Part shown: in pieces, positions 33,739-42,097 of the stretch | How positions within the stretch are numbered: the stretch's first letter is position 1 | Layout of the letters: every line of letters starts with the position of its first letter | NCBI GenBank assembly: GCA_050290225.1 | Contig: JBNKHG010000036.1 | Coordinates: 65,130-129,129 of the forward strand | Reading direction: 5' to 3' | DNA from: JBNKHG01 sp050290225 | GTDB taxonomy: Bacteria > Pseudomonadota > Gammaproteobacteria > Pseudomonadales > Cellvibrionaceae | DNA length: 64,000 bases | The notes under the pieces: generated by a model | Database searches by the model: none | What the model saw: only the letters and a program-made list of their open reading frames with translations | Told to the model about the DNA's origin: nothing | Translations under genes and position numbers: made by a program

Positions 33739-36408
33739 TTAACTGAATGACTCATCGGCATAACGCTCCCCCTTGTAATGCCATACTTTTTCCAGTTCCA
33801 CAGCCAGCAGTACCACCGATGCCAGTGCGAAGCAGACAAACAGTTCCAATGCAGTCAAGGGTTCAGTCTTGAAAATCCCGTTTAACACAGGGATGTATAT
33901 CACCGCCAGCTGCAACACGACAGTAAACAGTACGGCGGCCAGCAAAGGTATATTACTCAATAGCCCGATACTTACCAGCGAGTCCCTCTCAGAACGGATC
34001 GCCAGCACGTTGAACAGTTGCGCCAGAGTCAGCACGGTAAATACCACCGTTTGCCAATGGGCCGATCCGTCGTGATACGCCCAACCCTGTCCGATCAGGG
34101 AAAGTGCCCCGATAAGCAACCCAATCCAGACCATATGCTGCCACATGCCATGGGCGAAGATGTTTTCGCCCGGCGGGCGCGGCGGGCGCCGCATCAGCCC
34201 CCTTTCTGCGGGTTCCACCGATAGAGCCAGACCCGGCAGCCCGTCGGTAACCAGGTTTATCCAGAGGATATGGATCGGCAACAGCGGCACGGGCAGTCCC
34301 AGAAAAGGCGCCAGGAACAGTGTCCATATCTCTCCGGAATTGCTGGTCATGGTGTATTTAATAAACTTGCGGATATTGTCGAAGATACGACGACCTTCGC
34401 GCACCGCCGCCACGATCGTGGAAAAATTATCATCCAGTAACACCATGTCGGCTGCCTCGCGCGCCACGTCCGTGCCTGACTGCCCCATTGCGACACCGAT
34501 GCCAGCGCGTTTCAGGGCGGGTGCGTCATTCACGCCATCCCCGGTCATGGCAACAAATTCCCCCCGCGCCTGCAAGGCCTTGACGATACTGATCTTCTGT
34601 TCCGGCGTGACCCGGGCGTATACCCGAATATCCCGGACGCGTGACTCAAACACGGCAGGCGGCAGCTCGCTCAGCTCCCGCCCGGTCAATACCTGACCGT
34701 CAGCGTCGGCGATACCCAGCCGGCGGGCAATCGCCTGGGCCGTACCCGGGTGATCACCGGTAATCATCACCGGCGTGATACCCGCTGATTTGCAGTCGGT
34801 GACCGCCGCTGCGGCCTCATCCCGAGGAGGATCTATCATAGCGACCAGTCCCAGTAATATCATGCCCGAACTCAGGCTTGCCGCTTGATTGTCCTCGGGC
34901 AGGGTCGCCAGTTCGCGATAGGCGATAGCCAGCACACGATACCCTTCAGAAGCCAGTTGGTGGGCTTCCGCCTGATAGGTTCCGGGCTGCAAGGGTTGTG
35001 GTGCTGAACCGTCCAACACCTGTTGACATTGGTGCAGTACCGATTCAGGAGCACCTTTGACGAACACGATAAAATGCGCATCCTCCCGGTGAACCGTCGT
35101 CATGCATTTACGCTCTGCATCGAACGGCACTTCCAACAGACGCGGTAAAGCCTGTTCCCATTCGGCCTTGTCAAAACCGGCATCCCGCGCCGCCTGGTAG
35201 AGAGCGACTTCCGTGGGATCCCCTGTCGGTTTCGCCGCCCCCGCCGCCGCCCCCTCTTTTTCATGGTGGGTTTTTACATCGTTATTCAGGGCCAGCGCCT
35301 GGCCCAAACGTCGCCAAAGTAATGCCTCCTTATCAGGGAAAGCGTTTAAAGTGATCCGCTTTCCCGCGCAAAACACCTTGTCCAGGGTCATGCGGTTTTG
35401 GGTGAGCGTACCGGTCTTGTCCGTGCAGATATAGGTGACCGAGCCCAGGGTTTCCACGGCCGGCAATCTACGTACCAGAGCGTTTCGCCGGCTAAGCTTG
35501 CGTGCACCCAATGCCAGGGAAACGGTGACTACGGCGGGTAACGCTTCGGGAATGGCGGCGACAGCCAGACTGACCGCGGTCAGAAACATCAGCATCACCG
35601 GTTGTCCCTGCAGGAGTCCGACACCGAAAATAATGGCGCAGATAGCGAGTACGGCGAGGGAGAGATGACGGCCGAAGAGGGACAATCGCTTTTGCAATGG
35701 CGTCCTGGTCAACTGTTGACTGCGCAACAGCTCCGCGACCTGCCCAAGCTCGGTGGCCATGCCGGTCGCCACCACCACGCCAGTACCCCGTCCGCGGGTA
35801 ACGAGCGTTCCCTTGTAAGCCATGTTGACACGGTCCCCCAAAGAAAGATCCGAGTCGTTGAGGGTCTCCCCACCCTTTTCCACCGCATGGGATTCACCCG
35901 TCAGCGCAGACTCGTTCAATTGGAGTTCCACAGCTTCAAGCAGCCGCAAATCCGCCGGGACAAGGTTGCCCGCTTCCAGCAACACCAGGTCTCCGGGAAC
36001 GAGTTCAGTGGCCGGGCGCAGGATCTGCCTGCCTTCTCTCACCACCAGCGCTTCGGGTTCAGCCATCATCTTCAACGCGGCAATGGCACGCTCGGCGCGG
36101 TATTCCTGAATCGCACCGACAACCGCGTTGAGTACCACGATAACGATAATGGCAACGGTGTCCTGGATTTCGCCGATAAAACCTGAGATGAATGCCGCAA
36201 TCACCAGCACGATAATCATAAAATCGGTAAACTGGTTGACGAAGATGCCCAAAACCGTATGAGGCGTCTCATCGATGATGGTGTTTGGGCCGGTGGTCTT
36301 TAGTCGCTTGCTCGCTTCTTCGATGGAGAGGCCATCGTGCATTTGTCCGCTGAGCTTTTGGATCGCACTCTCCGGCGTCAGCAGGTGCCATTGGGTGGAG
36401 TCACTCAT
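33739..36408 (-). CDS. P-type cation-transporting ATPase (P2 type)
   Basis: At 889 residues it has all P-type hallmarks: the actuator TGES loop (LTGESHAVEK), the phosphorylated Asp330 in CTDKTGTLTQN, the nucleotide-binding KGAPE segment, and the hinge motifs MVTGDHPGT-like and MTGDGVNDAPALKRA. The N-terminal cation ATPase domain and a C-terminal block of six helices are both present. The overall pattern is that of P2A/P2B calcium or related cation pumps rather than heavy-metal P1B pumps, since no CPC motif is present. The ion cannot be assigned surely. It lies 47 bases after the radical SAM gene. Confidence 0.93.
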   Translation of the reverse strand: MSDSTQWHLLTPESAIQKLSGQMHDGLSIEEASKRLKTTGPNTIIDETPHTVLGIFVNQFTDFMIIVLVIAAFISGFIGEIQDTVAIIVIVVLNAVVGAIQEYRAERAIAALKMMAEPEALVVREGRQILRPATELVPGDLVLLEAGNLVPADLRLLEAVELQLNESALTGESHAVEKGGETLNDSDLSLGDRVNMAYKGTLVTRGRGTGVVVATGMATELGQVAELLRSQQLTRTPLQKRLSLFGRHLSLAVLAICAIIFGVGLLQGQPVMLMFLTAVSLAVAAIPEALPAVVTVSLALGARKLSRRNALVRRLPAVETLGSVTYICTDKTGTLTQNRMTLDKVFCAGKRITLNAFPDKEALLWRRLGQALALNNDVKTHHEKEGAAAGAAKPTGDPTEVALYQAARDAGFDKAEWEQALPRLLEVPFDAERKCMTTVHREDAHFIVFVKGAPESVLHQCQQVLDGSAPQPLQPGTYQAEAHQLASEGYRVLAIAYRELATLPEDNQAASLSSGMILLGLVAMIDPPRDEAAAAVTDCKSAGITPVMITGDHPGTAQAIARRLGIADADGQVLTGRELSELPPAVFESRVRDIRVYARVTPEQKISIVKALQARGEFVAMTGDGVNDAPALKRAGIGVAMGQSGTDVAREAADMVLLDDNFSTIVAAVREGRRIFDNIRKFIKYTMTSNSGEIWTLFLAPFLGLPVPLLPIHILWINLVTDGLPGLALSVEPAERGLMRRPPRPPGENIFAHGMWQHMVWIGLLIGALSLIGQGWAYHDGSAHWQTVVFTVLTLAQLFNVLAIRSERDSLVSIGLLSNIPLLAAVLFTVVLQLAVIYIPVLNGIFKTEPLTALELFVCFALASVVLLAVELEKVWHYKGERYADESFS

Positions 36409-36455
36409 GGAGATGGCGGCAACTCCGGTATGAAATTACCCGTACTCACGTCGGC

Positions 36456-37562
36456 TTATTCCTGGCTTGTCAGGTGCATGAATTCCGGCGAATGTAAATT
36501 GACCGGGACCCGTTTTGCGCCCCAGGTACCGGGTTCGGGTTCGAACACACCGTGTATGGCGGTACCGCATTTGTCACAGCAGCCCTTGGTGTCGAGGTGC
36601 CAACCTGTCAATACATACCAGTCGCGACCGATCACCTTCTGGCCGCAATTCGGGCAATACGTACTGTCCCCCACTGGATCGTGAACATTGCCGGTGTAGA
36701 CATAGGCCATACCGGCGTCCATGGCTATTTTCCGCGCCCGGCTCAGCGTGGCCGCGGGCGTCGGTGGAACATTCAGCATTTTCCAGTCCGGATGGAATGC
36801 GGAGAAATGCCAGGGAACATGAGGCCCCAGGTTTTTTACCATCCAATCCGCCATGGATCGTAACTCTTCATCGCTATCGTTGTGCTCGGGAATCAACAGG
36901 GTTGTCACTTCAAACCAGACATCGGTTTCATTCTTCAGGTAACAGAGGGTGTCCAGTACCGTCTGCAGATGTCCGCCACAAATCTTTTTATAAAAGCTTT
37001 CGCTGAATGCCTTCAAATCCACGTTTGCCGCATCGATATAGGAGAAGAACTCCCGTCTCGGTTCCTCACAGATATAACCTGCGGTGACAGCGACGGTTTT
37101 TATACCGTATTCGCGACAGGCCTTGGCATTATCGATGGCATACTCCATAAATATAACGGGATCGTTGTACGTGTAGGCGATACTGCGACAGCCCAATTCC
37201 TTGGCCACCAACGCCAACTGCTGGGGATCCGCGGCATCGGCCAGGGTATCGTATTCGCGGGATTTACTGATATCCCAGTTCTGGCAGAATTTGCAAGCCA
37301 GGTTGCAACCCGCCGTCCCAAAGGATAATACAGGGGTTCCGGGAAGGTAGTGGTTGAGAGGCTTTTTCTCGATCGGATCGATGCAAAAGCCGCTGGAACG
37401 ACCGTAGGTGGTCAATACGATTTCGCCCCCTTTTTCCGCGCGTACAAAACACAAGCCGCGTTGGCCTTCATGCAATTTGCAGTAGCGGGGACAGAGGTCG
37501 CATTGAACACGCCCGTCGTCGAGTTTGTGCCAATAATGTGTTGCCTTATCACTTGGAAGCAT
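36456..37562 (-). CDS. amrS: AmmeMemoRadiSam-type radical SAM enzyme (AmrS)
   Basis: The radical SAM cluster ligands are Cys86, Cys90 and Cys93 in AGCNLACKFCQNWDIS. An N-terminal zinc or iron-sulfur-like cysteine set (CDLCPRYCKL, GLCFV) and a C-terminal ribbon (CPNCGQ, then CCDKCGT) are also present. This matches the radical SAM member of the AMMECR1/Memo/radical SAM triad. The other two partners are not nearby, and the enzyme's substrate is unknown to me. ATG 37562 is chosen because GAGGAT lies five bases before it. It overlaps the upstream small gene by 14 bases, which suggests translational coupling. Confidence 0.9.
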   Translation of the reverse strand: MLPSDKATHYWHKLDDGRVQCDLCPRYCKLHEGQRGLCFVRAEKGGEIVLTTYGRSSGFCIDPIEKKPLNHYLPGTPVLSFGTAGCNLACKFCQNWDISKSREYDTLADAADPQQLALVAKELGCRSIAYTYNDPVIFMEYAIDNAKACREYGIKTVAVTAGYICEEPRREFFSYIDAANVDLKAFSESFYKKICGGHLQTVLDTLCYLKNETDVWFEVTTLLIPEHNDSDEELRSMADWMVKNLGPHVPWHFSAFHPDWKMLNVPPTPAATLSRARKIAMDAGMAYVYTGNVHDPVGDSTYCPNCGQKVIGRDWYVLTGWHLDTKGCCDKCGTAIHGVFEPEPGTWGAKRVPVNLHSPEFMHLTSQE

Positions 37563-37743
37563 GATGATCCTCGATATATCGATGGCAGGCATCCGGTGCC
37601 GGCAGGGAGGGAGACGCGTTGATCGCTTCCTCATACGCCTCATGGTGATGAATATTCTTATCCTTTGCAACTTCCTTTAGTTTGTCCTGCATCTCTTGTG
37701 TCAGTTCATCAAAGCCCTGTTTGTCGGGTGTTTTCTTAACCAT
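37549..37743 (-). CDS. Small hypothetical protein overlapping amrS (64 aa)
   Basis: A ribosome site (TTGGAGAA) precedes the ATG. The protein (MVKKTPDKQGFDELTQEMQD start) is charged and helical, with a His-rich middle (KDKNIHHHEAYEEA) and no signal or membrane segment. Its stop lies inside the first codons of the radical SAM gene, so it is the first gene of the leftward operon. I do not know the family. The histidine cluster could bind metal, but that is a guess. Confidence 0.6.
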   Translation of the reverse strand: MVKKTPDKQGFDELTQEMQDKLKEVAKDKNIHHHEAYEEAINASPSLPAPDACHRYIEDHHASK

Positions 37744-37908
37744 TTTTATTCTCCAAATCGAATTAAAAAAAACTTTTAAAGAATTTTTAGTTAATTAATA
37801 CCCAGCCCCAGTGGAGCGCGGTCCCATTCGTTGACTGCTACGCTTAATCTTAACGCATTATCCAGTTTTCTCTTTGTTTTGAGTTTGAAATAGCGCGAAA
37901 AATAGTTA

Positions 37909-37922
37909 TTGACGCAGCTCAA
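37909..37922. promoter_or_regulatory. FNR/ANR-like binding site
   Basis: TTGACGCAGCTCAA matches the FNR core TTGA-N6-TCAA perfectly in both half-sites. It lies in the gap between the leftward six-gene set (166 bases from its first ATG) and the rightward SAH hydrolase (70 bases from its ATG). One site in this position could make both directions respond to low oxygen. It is short enough that chance occurrence must be kept in mind. Confidence 0.5.
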
Positions 37923-37991
37923 TAATGGCGCCAAGCCGGGTGCGGATAATTATGGCTTGAGCGCGCTTTTTTGAGTGGTCTATCGGGGATC

Positions 37992-39266
37992 ATGATGATG
38001 ACAACGTCATCCAAATATCACATACGCGACCTTGCGTTGGCGAACGCTGGCCGGGACCGGGTGGAATGGGCCCTGGCGGAAATGCCGGTGTTGAAGGCCT
38101 TGAAGAGCCGTTTTCAACGGGAAAGGCCGCTCAGTGGTCTGCACATCAGCGGTTGTTTGCATATCACAACCGAAACCGCCAACCTCGCCCGCACCCTGCA
38201 CGCGGGCGGCGCCAGCCTGGTACTCTGCGCCAGCAACCCATTAAGCACCCAGGATGATGTGGCCGCTGCCCTTGTTCGTCACTATGAGATCCCGGTGTTT
38301 GCGGTCTGTGGAGAAGACCGTGAGACCTACTACCGGCACATTCAGGCAGCCATCGTCCACCAGCCTGTGATTACCATGGACGATGGTGCCGACCTGGTCA
38401 GCGAGCTACACAGGAATCATCCGGACAGTTTGAAAAGGATGCTGGGGGGCACGGAGGAGACAACAACGGGCGTCATTCGGTTGCGGGCCATGGCGGAGGA
38501 TGGCGCGCTGAAAATACCGGTTATCGCCGTCAACGATGCCGATACCAAACATCTGTTCGACAATCGCTACGGCACCGGTCAGAGTGCTTTGGACGGTATC
38601 ATTCGAGCGACCAATATGCTCCTGGCGGGAAAGCGTTTCGTGGTGGCCGGTTACGGCTGGTGTGGTCGCGGGGTGGCACTGCGGGCGCGTGGACACGGGG
38701 CCCACGTCGCCATTTGCGAGGTGGATCCTGTACGCGCGCTCGAAGCAACGATGGATGGGTATGACGTGATAACGCTGGAAACCGCCGCGCAACAGGCCGA
38801 TATAATCATCACCGTGACCGGTGACAAACATGTTATCGATGCGCACCATTTCGAAATAATGAAAGACGGTTGCGTGCTGGCCAACGCCGGCCACTTTGAT
38901 GTGGAAATCAATGTTGAGGCGCTTCGGGCCTTGGCAACAAGTCGACACAAACCAAGATCGTCTGTGGAGGAATTCCGGTTGTCCGACGGCCGCCGTATCC
39001 GGTTGCTGGCCGAAGGCCGTCTGGTCAATCTGGCCGCCGCGGAAGGCCATCCCGCCGCGGTAATGGACATGAGTTTTGCCAACCAGGCTCTCAGCGTGGT
39101 TTATCTCAACACAAACCAGGGCAGACTGGATCACAAGGTCCACCCGGTGCCAAAGGCGGTGGATGAAGAGGTGGCGCGCATGAAACTGTCGGCACTCAAT
39201 ATCCAGATCGATCAACTCACGCCTGAGCAAACGGCCTATCTATCCTCCTGGCGCGAAGGCACCTGA
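37992..39266 (+). CDS. ahcY: S-adenosylhomocysteine hydrolase, short archaeal/Thermotoga type
   Basis: The enzyme cleaves SAH to adenosine and homocysteine. Substrate and catalytic regions are seen in LHITTETANLARTL, the ETTTGV motif and VNDADTKHLFDNRYGTGQS. The NAD-binding glycine loop is VVAGYGWCGRGVA. The C-terminus ends YLSSWREGT, resembling the family's tail rather than the KPDHYRY end of the long form. At about 424 residues it lacks the insert of the common bacterial and eukaryotic form. ATG 37992 follows GGGGAT. It is divergent from a radical SAM gene whose reaction would be expected to consume SAM. Confidence 0.9.
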   Translation: MMMTTSSKYHIRDLALANAGRDRVEWALAEMPVLKALKSRFQRERPLSGLHISGCLHITTETANLARTLHAGGASLVLCASNPLSTQDDVAAALVRHYEIPVFAVCGEDRETYYRHIQAAIVHQPVITMDDGADLVSELHRNHPDSLKRMLGGTEETTTGVIRLRAMAEDGALKIPVIAVNDADTKHLFDNRYGTGQSALDGIIRATNMLLAGKRFVVAGYGWCGRGVALRARGHGAHVAICEVDPVRALEATMDGYDVITLETAAQQADIIITVTGDKHVIDAHHFEIMKDGCVLANAGHFDVEINVEALRALATSRHKPRSSVEEFRLSDGRRIRLLAEGRLVNLAAAEGHPAAVMDMSFANQALSVVYLNTNQGRLDHKVHPVPKAVDEEVARMKLSALNIQIDQLTPEQTAYLSSWREGT

Positions 39267-39428
39267 AAGGGCTGCCGAGCTGTCGTAAATATTCTCTACT
39301 GCCCTTGACGTATACATCGCAAATCATTCAATCCAATCGTCCTGATTCGATATTCGCTGTAAGATGCCCGACAACCTCAGTACGGAGGTGTTTTCCATCG
39401 CCGCCTGTGCCGGCGGTTCGGTGAAGGA

Positions 39429-39970
39429 ATGAAGCGAAAAATGACCCCGAAACGCCATCCACCAGCGCCTATATTCGATACTTTGGATGCCACGGGCAAT
39501 CCCTTCAAGGAGAAAAGGTTTTCTGTTGAACCGTTTTTCACAGGAGCGAAACCTCCCGCTGGCGCGCATTTAGATTACGAATACGCTTTGAAGTTTCTAT
39601 ACAGCTACAACGGCAGCTCTGCAACCTTCAATGCCTACAGACGGGAAATTGAGCGATTTCTTCAGTGGTCATGGCGCGTTGAACAGCGGTCAGTCCTTCG
39701 CCACAAACGGGAAGACATCGAAGATGTTTGTTAGGTTTTGCCTAAACCCGCCACTAGCCTGGATAGGCACCAAAAACGTCCCGCGGTTTATCTCTGCTGA
39801 CGGCCTCCGAATCGCCCATGCGGAATGGCGGCCTTTTGTCGTCTCGCTTTCAAAGGACCATTACAATAAGGGAGCAGTCACAAATAAAAAAGACTTCGCC
39901 ATGTCACAGCCTGGCGTTAAAGCTCTATTCACCGCGCTGTCCTCGTTTTACGATTTTTTGACTCAAGAAG
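39429..39970 (+). pseudogene. Decayed tyrosine recombinase (relative of the 14.6 kb integrase)
   Basis: The first frame (39429-39734) encodes an N-terminal core-binding segment (FNAYRREIERFLQWSWRVEQ) similar to residues 69-90 of the intact integrase (YRSYRNEVERLLLWAWTVAG). It stops at a TAG at 39732. One frame over, the similarity continues: FCLNPPLAWIG matches the intact FVHSPPVSWVA, EWRPFV matches DWRPFA, and LFTALSSFYDFLTQEE matches CYSAISCFYDYLTDEG. The frame shift is near 39725. The whole catalytic half is absent because transposase sequence begins near 39980. It is certainly non-functional. Confidence 0.85.
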
Positions 39971-39980
39971 AGCTCACCGA

Positions 39981-40157
39981 AAGGATAAGCTTTGGGGTAT
40001 CCTCAATGCCATCGTGCACGAGACAACCAACGCGCAAGCAGAAAGCATCGATTCGAAAATAAAAATGGTAAAAGCGAAAGCCAGAGGATTCAGAAATCAG
40101 GAGCGGTTCAAGCGAGCGATTTTGTTTTATTGCGGGGGGCTTAAACTCCACCCCTAA
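39981..40157 (+). mobile_element. C-terminal remnant of an ISL3-family transposase
   Basis: In the frame ending at the TAA at 40155-40157 the sequence reads NAIVHETTNAQAESIDSKIK, then MVKAKARGFRNQERF, then KRAILFYCGGLKLHP. The order TNA-x2-E-x2-(N/D)SKI, then (K/A)ARGFRN and FYCGGL-x-LHP is the C-terminal signature of ISL3-type transposases. Only this end survives, abutting the broken recombinase. CCCCAAAACAAGGGAGACC just downstream could be the old right end, but no matching left end was found. Confidence 0.75.
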
Positions 40158-40222
40158 ATTACCGTCCCCCAAAACAAGGGAGACCCATATCCATCCAGTG
40201 ATTTTGCTATTACTGGAGCTAA

Positions 40223-40450
40223 GTGGATACCCCTCATATTAATACAGTTCTGACAGGGCAGCAATGCTACGCATTGGCCGCTTGCATCCCCGCCCTAGAA
40301 GAAACAGGATTTTTCGCGATCTTTGGTAATGATGGTTTACTGACAATAGACAAGGGGAGAGCCGTATCCACGGGCATCTCAAACAGATATTCGTGGATTG
40401 GACATTTGGCGGAAAAACATTTTTCTTGGCAATTCCGCTCTACAGACTAA
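40223..40450 (+). CDS. Small hypothetical protein (75 aa) next to the IS remnant
   Basis: GTG start with a good ribosome site (CTGGAGC, six bases before). The product has no signal peptide or membrane segment and I do not recognise it. It lies between the transposase remnant and the cytochrome b561 genes. It could be a real small gene or another mobile-element fragment. Confidence 0.35.
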   Translation: MDTPHINTVLTGQQCYALAACIPALEETGFFAIFGNDGLLTIDKGRAVSTGISNRYSWIGHLAEKHFSWQFRSTD

Positions 40451-40462
40451 CGAGGCCGGGTG

Positions 40463-41044
40463 TTATAAAAGCATACGCCGGAGGGTACTGTCCCGCCTGA
40501 TATAATGGTGGTAGAGCGCCGCGCCCGCATGAATTAGGATAAGCATCCACAATACCAGCTCCCCACCTATCTCGCGGTGAAAAAAACGCATGGGTTTTCG
40601 GATGTCTTCTTTCCAATCCAGGCCGACATCTGAAATAAGCCACTGACCGAGCGTGGTGTCACCAATATTAGGAATAGTGAAAAGCCAGAAAAAATCCGTT
40701 GAATTCTTTGCATACAAATAACCTGAAACAGGCATGGCAACCATAAAGAAATACAGCAAATAATGTACCAGCTTGGCACTGAAATGCTCCCATTTTGATC
40801 CCGGTAGTGCATCCGGATTGGGGCCGCGCGTCCGCCAGATAATGCGCAGGATGACGAAAGCAATCAGCGAGATGCCAATAGAGTGATGCAAGTAAAGGGA
40901 GGGCAATCCCTCCGGCGCACCTTTCTCCGTAAACCAAAGCTTATAGTAGATTGTGATATATTCGAGAAGGAAAAGTATCGCGATCGACCAGTGCAGCCAC
41001 ACTGCAATGGCTCCGTATTTTTTTGATGTGTTATTGAGCGTCAT
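40463..41044 (-). CDS. Cytochrome b561 family protein
   Basis: This four-helix inner-membrane b-type cytochrome of the YceJ/CybB type has 193 residues. Likely haem ligands are the histidines in VWLHWSIAILF (helix 1), YLHHSIGISLIAF (helix 2), LVHYLLYFFMVAMPVSGYLY (helix 3) and LILIHAGAALYHHYIRRD (helix 4). The TLRRML end is typical of the family. These proteins pass electrons from the quinone pool to partners. It lies 34 bases downstream of a paralogue, forming a two-gene unit divergent from a PepSY/FAD/ferredoxin reductase. Confidence 0.9.
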   Translation of the reverse strand: MTLNNTSKKYGAIAVWLHWSIAILFLLEYITIYYKLWFTEKGAPEGLPSLYLHHSIGISLIAFVILRIIWRTRGPNPDALPGSKWEHFSAKLVHYLLYFFMVAMPVSGYLYAKNSTDFFWLFTIPNIGDTTLGQWLISDVGLDWKEDIRKPMRFFHREIGGELVLWMLILIHAGAALYHHYIRRDSTLRRMLL

Positions 41045-41078
41045 TCTTATTACCCTGTAACTGGCTTATTAACCCGGC

Positions 41079-41684
41079 TCAACAATCACCAGATTGGTTC
41101 CTACTCATAGCAGGTCTTTCCATTCCTAAAGAGGCAGATCTTGGCAACATTCGCACCAGGGTGTTGTCGCGGCGGATATAATGGTGTACCAAGGCGGCGA
41201 TAGCGTGGATGCCAATGACGAAATAGCCCAGAGTACCGACCGTTTCATGAATCTCTTCCATGGTGTCTGCCAGGCCTTCGTTCTTCTCTGTCAGCATCGG
41301 CAACTCCAGGCCAAAAAAAGGTGCAGCTTCCCCTTCCGCACTTAAAATCAGCCAGCCAACAATCGGCATTCCCAACATAAACGCATACAGAAGCCAGTGA
41401 AATCCCTTGGTGATCAATTGCTGCCATTTTGGCAAGGGGGGGATAATCCGGGGAGCCGGGGTGAGTATCCGACCAACGACTCGAAGCCACACCAACAGAA
41501 ACACGGAAAGCCCCAACATGAAGTGCCAGGTCTTCAAGGCCTCCCGTGGATCGCTGCCTTTGGGGTAAACTTCCCTCAGTTCAATGCAGGCATAAACAGA
41601 GACCAACAGCAACAGCATCAGCCAATGGAGCGTGATGGAAAAAGGACTATAACGGCCATTCGCAGTATCGGTACGAAGCTTCAT
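41079..41684 (-). CDS. Cytochrome b561 family protein, upstream paralogue
   Basis: At 201 residues it has four membrane helices and the same histidine layout as its neighbour: ITLHWLMLLLLVSVYACIEL, TWHFMLGLSVFLLVWLRVVG, FHWLLYAFMLGMPIVGWLI and IGIHAIAALVHHYIRRDNT. Both proteins end in the conserved RRD-TL-RML motif. A good AAGGAA site precedes the ATG. The pair could form a heterodimer or act with different partners. Proximity to the reductase at 42098 hints at shared electron flow, which is inference. Confidence 0.9.
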   Translation of the reverse strand: MKLRTDTANGRYSPFSITLHWLMLLLLVSVYACIELREVYPKGSDPREALKTWHFMLGLSVFLLVWLRVVGRILTPAPRIIPPLPKWQQLITKGFHWLLYAFMLGMPIVGWLILSAEGEAAPFFGLELPMLTEKNEGLADTMEEIHETVGTLGYFVIGIHAIAALVHHYIRRDNTLVRMLPRSASLGMERPAMSRNQSGDC

Positions 41685-42097
41685 GTGTGTTCCTTTTATT
41701 GACTAATTTCACGTCGATTCAATACAAATATTTGGCTTCCCGTACCTCAACTCAGTGATGGCGGGTGAAACCTCTTGTTGTCGGATTAATAGCCACAGCG
41801 TTTCCTACCCAAACCACTTTACGGGGCCAGCTTAGGGTGACGCTGTGAATCCGATCTACAATTTATAAAAGGTGTGCAGACTACATTGTCACTTTTGGGA
41901 TAAATTGAGAATACGCCAATCGACCTAGCGAGCCGTCACATTCGATACCCCTCCCCTACGCTATGGCATATGTCTAAAGTCGGATGACCTCAATCAGGCA
42001 GGCCCTATAATCTAATTAAAGTCGGCCCTAACGCTTGAAAGCCATAAAAATCCAGTTCCGAAAATCCGCCAGGGAAATTATAAGGGTAAACGCCTGT
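41685..42097. other. Divergent gap between the cytochromes and the fusion reductase
   Basis: This stretch holds the promoters for two divergent units. No convincing Fur box, FNR box or terminator was found by eye. A TTG at 42035 extends the reductase frame upstream but lacks a ribosome site. Confidence 0.35.

Noticed and set aside
38406..39230. A 274-codon minus-strand frame inside the SAH hydrolase gene
   Set aside because: It is the complementary frame of a conserved enzyme and has no motif of its own.
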